Assembly: GCA_936432065.2 (NCBI GenBank) | Contig: OW386285.2 | Span: 186,000,301-186,064,300 of the forward strand | Direction of reading: 5' to 3' | Length of the DNA: 64,000 bases | Source of the DNA: Rutpela maculata | Lineage: Eukaryota > Arthropoda > Insecta > Coleoptera > Cerambycidae | Part shown: piece by piece, positions 52,194 to 64,000 of the stretch | Layout: the number at the start of each line of letters is the position of its first letter | Numbering within the stretch: position 1 is the stretch's first letter | Program-made: the position numbers and the translations under genes | Notes under the pieces: generated by a model | Told to the model about the DNA's origin: nothing | Seen by the model: only the letters and a program-made list of their open reading frames with translations | Database searches by the model: none

Positions 52194-52416
52194 AAATTTT
52201 TTTTTCGCTCAAACTTGAAATCTTGACGTTTCATGACATTCTAAGCCTATTTGGACAATAAAAATTTTAAAAAATTTTTTTGTCGTTACTATACTTCCAC
52301 TGGATGTGGAAGTAAAAGTGCGAACAGAAAAGTGCATTTCCTTGTGGATTACTTGAAGACTACCAAGCCGATGCAACCTCACATCGTGCCGATGTTGTAA
52401 GTAGACTTTTTAGTTC

Positions 52417-52680
52417 ATGTCAGGCTCCTCTTTATCCGTTAATTCCGTTTGTGAAAATAATTTGGATTCAGAGCTAGATTTAGTTACTCTTTTTAATAAG
52501 TTAAATATTTATAGTAATTCTAGAAATATTAGCTGTAATTTAAATAGCAATTCCGAAATGGCACCACCAACACAGCCAACTACCACCAGTACCTACACTG
52601 AATATCAAAAATTTATCTGTCATTCCAAATTTTAATGGAAGTCCTAATAAACTAAATAGATTCATTAATGTTTCTATTTA
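52417..52680 (+). pseudogene. gag: Gypsy gag N-terminal part
   Basis: MSGSSLSVNSVCENNLDSEL and MAPPTQPTTTSTYTEYQK, then in a shifted frame a Gag-like start (LSVIPNFNGSPNKLNRFINV). It is broken at about 52680 by the palindromic element; the matching continuation is at about 58080. Confidence 0.55.
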
Positions 52681-54447
52681 ATATATTGAACATTTGCTTT
52701 TGAAATTTTTTTTTACCCTTCATTTTCAAGAAGGTATGAATTTATTTACTTGCTTAGTTTTTTTCCAAACGTAAGACACTGCTCTTGTGACGTCATGATA
52801 ACTGAAAAGAAATAAAGAATGCATACGACAAAGATAAAATTGTTTCGTAGCTGCTGCGTTGCCTACAAGACGCGCATGCGTCACATTTATGGGGCATCTT
52901 CACGTGACGCCACAGCTAACCTCAAAAATATGTGTTTCTTAAGATTTAAGAGTATTACGCAGCTATTATTAAAATTTCTGCCTGGTTCCCGTATTTTCAA
53001 CTAAAATCTAGTTCAGTGTAATGTTTATGAAGTTCTAAACAGTTTGTCCTAATAAAATAGGCCTCTTTTTGTAGGTTTGAAATCTAACCTGTAATTAGCA
53101 GTCTATTTCTATTAATCAAGAATATTGAAAAATTATTTACGTGGATTTTTAAATATTTGCTTGGAGCCAGTACCGGCTCCAAGCTAAAAATGCGTACACA
53201 AATATTAAAAATGAGAATAAACTTGAAAAACTTAAAATTTAAGGTTATGTTAGGTACATGATGCAGATGCAGACTAGTTTACAAGTTCAAGGCCGTGTTA
53301 ATGCTTGATAAAGCTCGTAAAAATATTAGTGAGGGCTCATTGAATTCGGAATGATGTCTAGAAAAAGTGTAAAAGTTTCACACCCGCACATAAACAGTTG
53401 CAAAAGTTATAAACAAATGAAGATTGAAAATATAACGAGTTTCGTCTTTTGCAAATAACTCGAAAACTATTAATATTTAAGAAAATTGAAAGAACTATTC
53501 TTAAAGAGGAATAAATTTCCAGTAAAAAAGCCGAACTCCCGAAACTATATCTCTCAGCGCTCTGCACGGCGAACCCTAAGCCGTTACGATGCTCTGAAAT
53601 CGGCCGTAATAAGTAAAAATATTTTTTTGTTATTAAATATTAATTTAAAAATTTTTAAAAAATTATGGTATTATTTAGACACTTAACGGAACAATATCCC
53701 GTTGAAAAAAAATTGTTTCACCGATTTTTCATAAAATGAGCCTATTGTTAATTAACAAATTTTTTTAGAGTTTACGTTTATATTTCAAGTCGGATAATTG
53801 TTAAACAAAAGCCACTAAAATTATTTCGCTTCATGGAGACCTCATAAAAATTTTTTTGCCATTTTATTATAAAATATTGTGATTAAAAATTAAAAAAATT
53901 TTTTTAATTTTTTTTTAATTGTTTATAATAATGTTTTTCTTTTTTCATTATTTAAACAAATTATTAAGAAAAAAATGTATTCTTAAAATTTATTATTTGC
54001 AATTCTCTACAAGACGAAAAACAGAAAAATTTTTGTTGTTAATTTAGTTGTTTATTTAATAAACAATTTGTTATTAACAATCGCCGAATGTTTTTAGATA
54101 GAAAACAAAAACAACCGTATACATAAACACGTAAAAAGAAAAATAATTTAACATGTTATGTATACTATTTTGTTATTTTTTTTTTCTATCTAAAAAGAAT
54201 ATAAACTCATTCGGCGATTGTTAATAACGAATTGTTTATTTAACAAACAAATAAATTAACAACAATTTTTTTTTCTTTTTTCCATCTTGTAGGGGATTTC
54301 AAATAATAAAGTTTAAGAATAAATTTTTTTCTTAATAATTTGTTTAAATAATGAAACAATGGAACAAAATATTATAAACAATTTAAAAAAATTTTTAAAG
54401 AAAATTTTTTAATTTTTAATCACAATATTTTTAGGCTATGTCCAAAA

Positions 54448-55105
54448 AAAGAGAGTTGTAAGGAACTAAAACGTTAAAGGGTTTTTATTGTTTCTTATGT
54501 TCAATTGACCCCAAAATATGAGAAAACCGCTGAGTGCTACCATTTAAAGGGGTGCGTTTTTGAGATCGAAGTAAAAAAGGTCCACTTTTCACATTTTTGA
54601 GTTTTAATGGAAAACTATGCAATTTACCTATAAACACGCTAATAGAAAAGTTGTAGAGAATTAAATTTCCAATCGAAATGGTACCTTCAGAAGTCATTTT
54701 TTTTTTACAAAAATACGCCCAGAAAACAAAACAAAAAAAACCGAAAAATGCATTTTTTTTCATTTTAGCCTGTAACTTTTTTTCAGGTACATTTAGGCAT
54801 AGATATTCTGCATAAAAAAAAGCTTACGTTTTACCCGTTAATAATCATTTTAACGGTAAAACGCCAGCTTATTTTTCTGCAGCAATGTCTATACCTAAAT
54901 GTACCCGAAAAAAGTTACAGGCTAAAATTTAAAAAAATAAAAAATTGCATTTCTTCGTTTTTTTTGTTTTGTTTTCTGGGCGTATTTTTGTAAAAAAAAA
55001 AAATTTGACTTCTGAAGGTGCCATTTCGATTGGAAATTTAATTCTCAACAACTTTTCTATTGACGTGTTTATAGGAAAAATGCATAGTTTTCAAGCAAAA
55101 CTCAA
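54448..55105. repeat. Nested palindrome in the right arm
   Basis: Left words such as GTTGTAGAGAATTAAATTTC, ACAAAAATACGCCCAGAAAA and AGGTACATTTAGG are mirrored at 54895-55050. The centre is near 54820. The corresponding place of the left arm (about 53755-53880) lacks it and holds about 120-200 bases of other sequence, so replacement rather than clean insertion is possible. Confidence 0.65.
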
Positions 55106-55589
55106 AACAACAATAGGCTCATTTTAGGAAAAATCGGTGAAACAATTTTTTTCCAACGGGATATTGTAATACCATAATTTTTTAAAATTTTTAAATTAAT
55201 ATTTAATAACATAAAAAATATTTTTACTTATTATGGCCGGTTTCAGAGCATCGTAACGGCTTAGTGTTCGCCGCGCAGAGCTCCATTTTCAACATTAAAT
55301 TGAAATTATTAATAATAGACATAGAGTTTCGGGAGTTCGGACTTTTTTATTTGAAATTCTCTTTAAAAATCTTCGTTTAAATTTTTTTAAATATTAATAG
55401 TTTTCGAGTTATTTGCAAAAAACGAAACTCGTTATTTTTTCAATCTTCATTTGTTTATAGCTTTTGCAATTGTTTATATGCGGGTTTGAAACTTTTGCAC
55501 ATTTTTCTAGGTATTATTCCGAATCCAATGAGTCCTCACTCATATTTTCACTAGCTTTATTAAGCATTATCACGGCTTTGAACTTGTGA

Positions 55590-56705
55590 ACTAGTCTATA
55601 TATCTCAATGCAGCGGTGGTGTATGTTTTGGTGAACAAATGCCCCTAAAAATTGTTAATAAATTTGTTTTTAATAATTCTTATTTTAACTTTTCATAAGA
55701 TTAATTTAATATAGAATGGATCATACATTTTGTTTTAAGAATGAATTATTTTCTTCTAATTTTTATTATCCATCCATCCAAAAAATGGTTCAATTATTTA
55801 TTATTTAATTTATCCAATTTTATTTTTTAAACTGTTTATTTTTATTTAGATTAGGAATAGAATAATATCAATGATCTATTTTAATGGAAATGTATCGATC
55901 ATTTTTTTTTGTCATTTTTTTTCATTCAAAATTGAAATTAAATATCCAAAAAAAAATTTGTTGATTAATGTATTTCTGTGTACACAATTTTTAAAATATG
56001 TATACAATTATAATAATTTTTATAACAATTTCTTAGGGTCTTAAAAAATAATAAATTAAAATAATTGAAATTTTGTAATTTAAAAAAATAAGTAATGTAA
56101 ATATTTGTAATTGTCAATTTTTTTGAAATTAAGAAGAAAAAATATTTCAACTGTTAATGTGGAAAAAAAATAATTTTCACTATTGCAAATATTCATTTTT
56201 GCAAATAATTTTTACTTCTACATTACGGATTAGTTTATTAATTTGATCGAAAATGCATAAAAAAAACATTTTTTGCAACCTTGGTTAAAATACGAGAATT
56301 TCGACTAATTTAAAACGATGTTTCAAACAATTATTTCCAATACTCCAATAATTCGTCTGCAAAATTTTCTCGCAAAAAAAATTATGTTGTGTACTTTGTT
56401 TTTAATTTATATCAATAATGTCAAACAAATAATTCTAAATTTATTAGAAATCAGCAAGTATTGACAGTAATAATAATTTCTTTCAATACAATTCAAAGAT
56501 TAATTTTAAAAATATTTAGATCACGTAAAGAAAATTCCACGTGTCTAATACCTATAACCAAAATGTATATAAAACAAAGCGTATATAAGTATGTAGATTT
56601 CGCAAAACACTCTTATTATACTTGACCACAATTAAAAATTTTGTTAACAATTTGTAGCAGCATTTATTCACCCAAACATTCACAACCGCTGCATTGAGAT
56701 ATCGG
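55590..56705. mobile_element. 1.1-kb foldback nested in the right arm
   Basis: ATATCTCAATGCAGCGGTGG at the left and CCGCTGCATTGAGATAT at the right, with arms that continue through ATGTTTTGGTGAACAAATGC and its diverged complement (56650-56690). The left arm of the outer palindrome at about 53265 has no such insert, giving an effectively empty site. Confidence 0.7.
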
Positions 56706-57565
56706 GCCTCTGCATCATGTAACCAACATAACTTTAAATTTTAAGTTTTTCAAGTTTATTCTCATTTTTAATGTTTGTATACGCATTTTTAGCTTGGAGT
56801 CGGTACTGGCTCTAAGCAAATATTTAAAAATTCGCATTAATAATTTTTCAATATTGTTGATTAATAGAAATAGACTGCTAATTACAGATTATATTTCCAA
56901 CCTACAAAAAGAGTCCTATTTTATTGGGACAAAGTATTTAGAACTTCATAAACATTACACTGAACTAAATTTTAGTTGAAAATACGGGAACCAGGCAGAA
57001 ATTTTAATAACAGTTGCGTAATACTCTTAAATCTGAAGAACACATATTTTTGAGGTTAGTTGTGACGTCACGCGCGGATGCCCTTACTGTCGTCATAAGG
57101 TGAAAAGCCGCATCTAGATATTTGTCATAAATAAGATTCTAATAATATATGAGCACCCAAGAGTTCTGCAGTTAAAAATATTATTAAAAAATTATAAAGT
57201 ACAAAAACATAAGTGGATAAAAAGCAGCTACATGATTTCCTTAAATAATATTTACTAGTTGGGAAAAAAACAAACGCCTTTGTTACTTTCCTCGCCAACC
57301 GACAATTTACAGATGGGCTATTCTCCTTATGACTTATGACGGCAGTATAGATGTGACGTATACGCGTCTTGTAGGCAACGCAGCAGCTACGAAACTATTT
57401 TATCTTTGTCGTACGCATTCTTTATTTCTTTTCAGTTATCTTGACGTCACAAGAGCAATGTCTTACGTTTGGAAAAGAATTAAACAGGTAAATAAATTCA
57501 TACCTGCTCGAAAATGATGGGTAAAAAAAAATTTCAAAAGCAAATGTTCAGTATATCAAATGATG

Positions 57566-58075
57566 AACAGAATGGTGTAAAAAAAAATTCGTTTCACCGT
57601 TCAAAGTGGTTTTAATTGAAAATAAAAAAATTAAAAATTTTATAACTTTTTTATTAACAATTTAAAAAAAATCCATTTGTCTGAAACGAATGTTATATTT
57701 TTCTGAGTAAATATAAAAAAATTTTTTTTAAATTCGTTAACTTTTCAGCACGCTATGATTTTTTAAAGTTGTACATATCATCCCTTAATTTCTAACCAGC
57801 CTAACTCCGTTAATTTTAGTAATACCAAAAAAGTCTAGAGATCATTTTTATATAAAATTTCATGCTTTACAATTTTTGTTTAAAACTTTTTTTACTAGCT
57901 TTTACGCATTTTGAGTAATTTTGAAAAAACGGGGGTTCAGAAAAAAATTTCTTTCATTAGTCGTGTTCTAATACATCAAAGTAACTTATACCAAAAATTC
58001 AAGTATTTACCTCAAAATTTTGATTTGTCGACTTATTTAATTGGACTATCCTTCATTTATTAAACATAATTTGTA
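57566..58075. other. AT-rich segment between the palindrome and gag
   Basis: No gene. It does not match the left flank of the palindrome, so it is either an extra insertion or part of a wider element whose left half is missing. Confidence 0.4.
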
Positions 58076-58079
58076 ACTA

Positions 58080-58655
58080 TGTTGATCTGCATTCCTACGA
58101 TGCAGAACGCCAATGTAAAAGAAAGTTTTTCACAAAACAAGCACTAACTACATTTTTAGCTGGGCTAAAAGAGCCATTAGGTGCCACAATTCGCGCAATG
58201 AGACCAAGTACCCTTGCCGAAGCTTTACAATTCATTAGTGAAGAGACAACATTAAATATCTACAAAAATCTAATCAATCTAATGTTGTCAATAATCCAAT
58301 CAATAAAATTCCAATGAATCAAAACTCTCAAAATTACCAGCAAAACCATCTTAAACCACCTCAATACCAACAAAATTATTTTAGACCAAACCAATATCTC
58401 CAAAATTATTTCAATCAGTCATTTCCGCAAATAAATGTGCAACAAAGGCCAGTGATCTTCCCACAACAACAACCTTTTTCACAATTTCCTCGCGGTCCTG
58501 TAAATATTCAGAGACACCCAAATCCACCACCTCAAAGATTCCCAACTAACTTACAAGCATTTGGCAGGCCTCAAAATGTCTGGAGGCCTACTTTCAGTGG
58601 CTCACAAAATAAGGCAACGCCAATGAGTGTTTCGACCCGAAACACAACCCCATAA
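58080..58655 (+). pseudogene. gag: Gypsy gag continuation
   Basis: VDLHSYDAERQCKRKFFTKQ and LTTFLAGLKEPLGATIRAMR are the capsid C-terminal domain of 17.6-like Gag. After a shift near 58265 the frame 58314-58655 is Gln/Asn/Pro-rich (QNYQQN and QQRPVIFPQQQPFSQFP). No CCHC knuckle is visible, which is usual for this group. Confidence 0.7.
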
Positions 58656-58904
58656 TTTAGACAACAATATCAAAACAATACGTTCCAAAATAACGGTCAC
58701 AGACCTAACAAAGTTTCAGAACAATTATTTACAGCGGAAAACTACGACAACCAACAAATTGACGAGACACCAGAATACTCATATGACGAAGAACAGACAT
58801 ATGAATATTCATGTCCCGACGAAGACAATCAGTATGAAAATTTTCGAGAGGACCTCAGTCCAACGAACGAGACATAGTAGAATACCATATGTCTACTAAT
58901 AAAA

Positions 58905-59690
58905 AGGAGCTACCTTATATTCAAATTTCTAACCCACCTTTAAAACTTCTTATAGACACAGGTAGCACAAAATCTTTTTTTAAATCCAGACATTGCTTCA
59001 AAATATTACTATGATAAAATTTCATACAAATCGTTTATCGTATCAATAATATTTAGATCATCATCTCATGATTATTGCACAGAAATTCCAATCTTTCCAG
59101 AATTTAATCAAAATGATCATTTAAAATTTTACTTGTTTAATTTTCATAATGTCTATGATGGACTTATTGGGCTTGATAATTTGAAACTCTTAAATGCACA
59201 ATTAGATTTCGTTAACTCACAATTAATTACCCCCAGATGTGCAATTCCGATTCAGTATCAACAATCAAGTCAACAAATCTTATTAAATTTAAAAATTAAC
59301 CCACATACCCGATCTGTGACAAAAATCCCTGTTAATCAAACCAATGGTGACATAATTATCCCTCACCAACAAATACAAAATTGTGAGATACCCGAATCAT
59401 TATCAACAGCAGAAAACGGACTTGCCTTAGTAGAGATTTCGAATAAAACCGATAGAGAAATCACCCTATCACTAGTAAACCCAATCAAAACAATTCCTTT
59501 TGCAGAAAACAATTATGAACTATTTCAGGTCGATGTAACCACGCCAATTAATAAACAAAATGTACATATTGACGATTTAATTCGAAACGTATACATGAAT
59601 TCGGAAGAAAAAGAACAAATTCTTAAGTTATGTAGGAAATATTCGGACATTTATTACATAGAATATCAACAATTAACTCTCACTATATAA
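58905..59690 (+). pseudogene. Gypsy retropepsin and linker
   Basis: PPLKLLIDTGSTKSF carries the catalytic DTG, followed by a frameshift near 58975. VYDGLIGLDNLKLLNAQLDF is the second signature, with GLD in place of the usual G-x-D. The long linker (59190-59690) leads to RT with NSEEKEQILKLCRKYSDIYY. A stop at 59690 separates it from RT. Confidence 0.75.
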
Positions 59691-60996
59691 ATAAAGCATT
59701 GTATACAGACAAAAGATGAAATACCGGTGTACACAAAATCGTACAGGTATCCGTTTGTGTATAAACCCGAAGTAGAACGTCAAATAAATTCAATGCTAGA
59801 ATAAGGAATTATACGCCCAAGTAACTCTCCGTGGTCATCCCCGATATGGATAGTTCCCAAAAAGGCGGATGCTTCTGGGAAAAAGAAATGGAGAATTGTG
59901 GTAGACTACAGGAAACTGAATGAAAAGACGATCGACGACCGATATCCACTCCCTAATATAACCGACGTATTGGATAAATTGGGGAGGTGCAATTACTTCT
60001 CAACGCTCGACTTGGCTAGTGGATTTCACCAACTGGAGATGAACCCTGAAGATATCCCCCAAAACTGCATTTAACGTTGAGAACGGGTACTATGAGTATG
60101 TTAGGATGCCATTCGGGCTCAAAAATACGCCCGCCACGTTCCAACGAGTAATGGACAACATCCTGCGTGGGCTTCAAAACGAAATATGTTTGGTATACCT
60201 TGACGACATCATAGTATACTCGACGTCTTTACAAGACCATATTGTAAATTTATCTAAACTATTCCAACGCCTCAGAGAGATCAACTTTAAAGTCCAACTC
60301 GATAAGTCAGAGTTCCTAAAAAAAGAAGTAGCCTATTTGGGCCACATCATTACACCCGAGGGAGTGAAGCCCAACCCAGACAAGATCGTCGCAATAGAAA
60401 AATTTCCGCTGCCTAAAACAACAAAGGAAATTGAGGGTTTCCTCGGATTACTCTGCTATTACAGGAAATTTATAAGGGATTTTGCGCGTATCACTAAGCC
60501 GTTAACACTCTGTCTAAAAAAAGGCCGCAAAAATAGAGCATGCACCACAATTTATAAAATGTTTCGAAGACTGTAAAAAATTATTAACACATGAATCAAT
60601 TCTACAATACCCGGATTTTACAAAGGACTTCGTTTTAACTACTGACGCTAGCAATATAGCCGTCGGCGCAATCTTCTCACAGGGAACTATTGGAAAAGAC
60701 AAACCTGTGGCTTATGCCTCAAGAACACTAAACGATTCGGAACAAAATTACAGCACAGTGGAAAAAGAGCTATTAGCCATCATGTGGCGACCAAATACTT
60801 CCGGCCGTATTTATATGGGTGAAAGTTCAAAATAGTAATGGTTAATGTCACTGAAAGAGCCAAATTCTAGACTTATTCGATGGAGGCTTAAGCTAGAAGA
60901 ATTTGACTACGAAGTGGAGTACAAAAAAGGAAAAAATAACACCAATGCAGACGTCCTATCACATATTAAACAAAATAACCGCATTTCTTGACAAGT
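59691..60996 (+). pseudogene. pol: Gypsy RT and RNase H
   Basis: RT: TKSYRYPFVYKPEVERQI, SPIWIVPKKADASGKKKW, DYRKLNEKTIDDRYPLPNIT, FSTLDLASGFHQLEM, then a frameshift near 60060, MPFGLKNTPATFQRVMDNIL and LVYLDDIIVYS with both catalytic Asps. RNase H: TTDASNIAVGAIFSQG, AYASRTLNDSEQNYSTVEKE, then a broken middle and EYKKGKNNTNADVLS. At least five breaks. Integrase is absent. Confidence 0.85.
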
Positions 60997-61041
60997 ATAA
61001 AATAATTACCAACTTTCAACATGACTTTCAAAAAACAAATC

Positions 61042-61404
61042 TGTAGAATCAGCCACTACCCAGCTGCTCCAGTTTGTGTATGATGAGATGGATAAAAGTA
61101 ATCATGTAATAGGCCTGTTTTTTTTTATCTTAGTCGAGCTTTCGACACCCTTAATGTGGAGTTTGTAGTACACAAGTTGAACATACTGGGGGTTAGGGGC
61201 GCAGTTTTAGATCTCATTCAGTCCTATTTAACTAATAGTAAACTTATAATAAAGGTCGCAAATGTTGAATCAGATCAATATGAAGTAGAACATGGAGTAC
61301 CCCAGGGATCGGTGCTGGGGTCACTGTTATTTGTGTTATTTGTTAATGACTTACCTTCTACAATAACAGAAGGGATTGTCGTAATTTTTGCGGTCTCCTT
61401 GTAG
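61042..61404 (+). pseudogene. Non-LTR reverse transcriptase fragment
   Basis: ATTQLLQFVYDEMDKSNHVI, a shifted junction, SRAFDTLN (first catalytic Asp), LDLIQSYLTNSKL and HGVPQGSVLGSLLFVLFVND. The segment ends at VVIFA, where the ADD motif should follow. Both ends are cut. It is a jockey/CR1-type RT different from those at 8.9 and 36.8 kb. Confidence 0.75.
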
Positions 61405-61755
61405 AAGAACGCACTACCGGGCGTCAAAATGACGCGACAACAATTTATTTCTCAGGGGGCGCCAGTCGCGTGTTACCCCGTTCTCCTACCTCCCAGGCGG
61501 GTTCGAGATAAGATGCACTTCGATAGCCGAATAATGGCCCAAGGCTGCATTACCACAGATTGGTAATGACGCTATAGCGGTATAATGCTATTAAATAAGA
61601 TTCGAAAAGGGTTTCAAAATATTTGTATTCAAATTTTAAAATTATACTTTTTGTTAAATTTGTTATTGTATTATATTTTTGTTTCCTGGATCCTTGGTTA
61701 CTTGAGCCTGGGGTTGGTGACTTATATTTACCCAGCAAGTGAACTGATCGCCACA
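61405..61755 (-). repeat. 3' LTR region of the 61.8-64 kb gypsy element
   Basis: On the minus strand, after the pol stop, GCGTGGGAG is a likely polypurine tract and TGTGGCGATCAG (61755 downward) the LTR start. Towards 61440 AATAAA appears, and TGGCGCCCCCTGAG lies near 61455-61470, which resembles a primer binding site. The lower boundary is open. Confidence 0.5.
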
Positions 61756-61782
61756 CTACTCCCACGCTAATAAAAAGATCAG

Positions 61783-64000
61783 TCAGTCATTCAATTTGTC
61801 AATAGCAAAACGAACTTTCTTAACCGAAGGTGGAGTGACATCACATTTGTCAGACAATAAATATGCTGGTTTAATCCTGTCAATGTTTACCGTGACGGCT
61901 TTAGTTCCTTTAACAAAAGTAACCAATTTATCTGTACGGGACAACACTTTAAAAAGTCCATCGTACAGTGGAGTAAAATATTTTTTAAAACGTTCTTTCC
62001 GAACGAAAACAAAATTACAATTCGAGATGTCTGGGCTGACAAATGATTTGTAATTAACGTGGTGAACAGGTGGAATGAACGTTAAATTATTAAATGAAGT
62101 ACGTAATTTAGTAATAAAATAAGGAATATCCGGATAAGTATATGATTTAATAAAAAATTCACCAGGTATTCGTAAAGTTTGACCAAAAACGAGTTCTGCG
62201 GAGGAACATTGCAAATCGTCTTTAGGGATGGTTCTGAGAGCTAATAGTATGATAGGAAGTTCATCTACCCAATGTGGTGTAGAAGACTTAGCTCTCAGAG
62301 CAGATTTAAACCTTTCAATCATTCCATTCGAGGAAGGATGATATGGTGTCGTACGAATTCTATGAAATCCCAGAAATTTTGAAAATTCTTTGAACAGTTT
62401 TGATTCAAATTGAACGCCTTGGTCGGTTGTCACTGTAACAGGGACACCGAATCGACAAACATAATTCTGAAATAACGTACGCGCTACAGTTTCCGCAGTA
62501 ATATCCTGAAGTGGATAAGCTTCGGGCCATCTAGTAAAACGCTCGATCACAGTAAGAATATAAGAGCAACCTTTAGAAGGAGGTAATGGTCCTATTAAAT
62601 CTATATGTATGTGGTCGAATCGTCCTTTAGGTATATCGAAGTCAGTAATCGGGCTGCTCGTATGTCTTGTCACTTTATTAGTTTGACAGCTAATACAAGT
62701 TTTTGCCCAGAGATTACAATCTGAAGTCATTTTAGGCCAAAAATAATTGGTAGAAACTAATGTTCTAGTCGCTTTGATACCAGGGTGAGACAAACCGTGA
62801 AAAATATCAAAAATTGTACGTCTATAAACGATAGGAACATAAGGATGAAGTTTAGGGCGAGAAACGTCACACCAAAGAAACTTGTCTGAATATGGAATTT
62901 TAATTTCCTTTAAATGAAAAGTTCTCTTCGTGTTCGATGAAGTATCTGATAATAAAAATTTAAGGTCAGAATCATCTTTTTGAGCTTCGCTCAATAAATT
63001 TAAGTCAAAGTTAATATCAACTAGGTTAGACTTTTGGGCTGAAATTGGGGAAATGCTTTGTTGTAAAGAAGACGTATCATGCTCACGTGATAAAGGGTCT
63101 GCAACAATGTTATTTTTCCCTTTGATATGTCGGATTTCACAGGCAAACTGAGCAATGAATTCTAAATGTCTAATTTGCCTGGGAGATCTTTCAGTTTTAG
63201 TGAATAATGCTTTGACCAAAGGTTTATGGTCAGTAAAGCAAATAAATGTGCGACCTTCAAGTAAAAATCTGAAATGTTTAATCGCTGTAAATAAAGAAAG
63301 AAGTTCCTTGTCAAAGGAACTGTATTTTGTTTGTGCCAAGGAAAGCTTTCGTGAGAAGAAGGCTAATAGGGCAAGTACACCTTCGTCATCGCGCTGTTCA
63401 AGAACTGCCCCCATAGAGACATTAGAACAATCAACAGTCAGCGATAAAAACGAGCTATCATCACAACGTGGATGTGCTAAAAAGGTTGCGCCAGCTATAG
63501 CAGCTTTGGCTTTGGAAAAACTGTCAAGACAGACGGTAGGACAATCATTTATTATTTTAACTTTATCATGCAGTGATTTAGTACAAAGTGCATGTAAAGG
63601 AATTAAGATTTCAGCGAAAGAAGGTATGAAGCGATGATAAAAGTTAACCATACCTATGAAACGCTGAAGTTGTTTGACTGTAGTAGGTAAGAGAAAATTA
63701 TTTATGACATCAATACGTTCAGAAGAAGGTAAAATACCGGCTGAAGAAATACTGTGTCCTAAAAATGTCAAATGACTGACACCTAATATGCATTTTGACG
63801 GTTTAATATTTATGCCGTACAATTCTAACCTCTGAAAAACAAGTTTCAAGTGCTCTAAATGTTCCGAACTAGATTTACTTGCAATCAGGATGTCATCTAA
63901 ATAGACGAAAATAAAAGGTAAACCTACTAAAACTTCGTTCATGAAACGTTGGAAAGTTTGACCGGCGTTACGTAAGCCGAAAGGCATACGACCAAATTCA
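61783..64000 (-). CDS. pol: Gypsy Pol: RT, RNase H, integrase (partial at window edge)
   Basis: The frame runs from the window edge to 61783 (734 residues from MPFGLRNAGQTFQRFMNEVL). RT: FIFVYLDDILIASKS. RNase H: LTVDCSNVSMGAVLEQ, FDKELLSLFTAIKHF, CFTDHKPLVKAL. Integrase: HPGIKATR...CISCQ finger, HIDLIGPLPPS, VTTDQGVQFESK and SNGMIERFKSALR; C-terminal LYDGLFKVLSR. No stop or shift inside the window. It aligns throughout with the 19348-22225 Pol and is the same family, in the opposite orientation. The N-terminal half of RT, protease and gag lie beyond 64000. Confidence 0.92.
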   Translation of the reverse strand, partial: EFGRMPFGLRNAGQTFQRFMNEVLVGLPFIFVYLDDILIASKSSSEHLEHLKLVFQRLELYGINIKPSKCILGVSHLTFLGHSISSAGILPSSERIDVINNFLLPTTVKQLQRFIGMVNFYHRFIPSFAEILIPLHALCTKSLHDKVKIINDCPTVCLDSFSKAKAAIAGATFLAHPRCDDSSFLSLTVDCSNVSMGAVLEQRDDEGVLALLAFFSRKLSLAQTKYSSFDKELLSLFTAIKHFRFLLEGRTFICFTDHKPLVKALFTKTERSPRQIRHLEFIAQFACEIRHIKGKNNIVADPLSREHDTSSLQQSISPISAQKSNLVDINFDLNLLSEAQKDDSDLKFLLSDTSSNTKRTFHLKEIKIPYSDKFLWCDVSRPKLHPYVPIVYRRTIFDIFHGLSHPGIKATRTLVSTNYFWPKMTSDCNLWAKTCISCQTNKVTRHTSSPITDFDIPKGRFDHIHIDLIGPLPPSKGCSYILTVIERFTRWPEAYPLQDITAETVARTLFQNYVCRFGVPVTVTTDQGVQFESKLFKEFSKFLGFHRIRTTPYHPSSNGMIERFKSALRAKSSTPHWVDELPIILLALRTIPKDDLQCSSAELVFGQTLRIPGEFFIKSYTYPDIPYFITKLRTSFNNLTFIPPVHHVNYKSFVSPDISNCNFVFVRKERFKKYFTPLYDGLFKVLSRTDKLVTFVKGTKAVTVNIDRIKPAYLLSDKCDVTPPSVKKVRFAIDKLND

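Larger units (their letters stand above)
51612..52313. mobile_element. ~700-bp element with perfect 12-bp terminal inverted repeats
   Basis: ACTTCCACATCC (51612-51623) and GGATGTGGAAGT (52302-52313). Inside are a G-rich block and a GACAGACC array. No ORF. No clear target duplication, so the boundaries are tentative. It lies in the gypsy leader. Confidence 0.5.
52683..57565. mobile_element. 4.9-kb foldback with further palindromes nested in it
   Basis: TTGAACATTTGCTTTTGAAA at the left faces its complement at the right end (57545-57560). Outer arms pair 52683-53275 with 56700-57565; inner arms pair about 53275-54140 with 54160-55590. Examples are TTCGTAGCTGCTGCGTTGCC against 57375-57395 and GAGCCAGTACCGGCTCC against 56800. 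The centre is near 54150. The right arm is lengthened by the palindromes at 54448-55105 and 55590-56705. No gene is supported. Confidence 0.8.

Overview
The window is a transposon-packed stretch of an animal, almost certainly insect, nuclear genome. It is AT-rich and repeat-dense, and it holds only one recognisable host gene: three exons of a TRPM-family ion channel on the minus strand at 49.4-50.2 kb. The mixture of jockey-like, copia-like, several gypsy-like and CR1/L1-like retroelements, a Maverick/Polinton and very large foldback elements suits a large insect genome, perhaps a beetle. The order is a guess.

Layout. 1-12 kb: a gypsy-like LTR element without a reverse transcriptase (gag-protease-integrase only). 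One jockey-family element sits in its 5' LTR (1638-3804, plus strand, ORF1 only). A second sits at its 3' polypurine tract/LTR junction (8335-11048, minus strand, ORF2 only). Each has an 11-bp target duplication. The element runs head-to-tail into a second LTR-gag copy (11059-12031). 12.2-13.3 kb: 5' end of a copia-like element (minus). 13.3-15.36 kb and 34.03-35.5 kb: two pieces of a decayed gypsy element (minus) that flank, and were probably split by, a Maverick/Polinton.

15.36-34.03 kb: the Maverick/Polinton, with long inverted repeats carrying 75-bp tandem units. It holds decayed genes for integrase, packaging ATPase, a PLA2-domain/pX-like virion protein, adenovirus-type protease, a putative minor capsid protein and protein-primed DNA polymerase B, plus several unassigned ORFs. 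It was itself hit by a gypsy element (19.1-22.5 kb) and by a TIR transposon with AATT target duplications inside polB (28.8-30.4 kb). No major capsid gene was recognised.

35.5-41 kb: a second copy of the decayed gypsy family (plus), split by a CR1/L1-like non-LTR element (minus). 41-47.6 kb: a duplicated AT-rich segment with a poly(A) retroinsertion, then two large foldback elements. 48-51 kb: the TRPM exons. 51-61 kb: a 17.6/297-like gypsy element that begins at the edge of a (TA)n array and is interrupted by a short TIR element and by a 4.9-kb palindrome containing further palindromes. 61-64 kb: a non-LTR RT fragment and a second pol of the 19-22 kb gypsy family (minus), running off the window.

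Most genes are broken, so they do not act together now. What can be read is the order of insertion: junctions, target duplications and inverted repeats give a nested history. The only features likely to serve the host are the TRPM exons.
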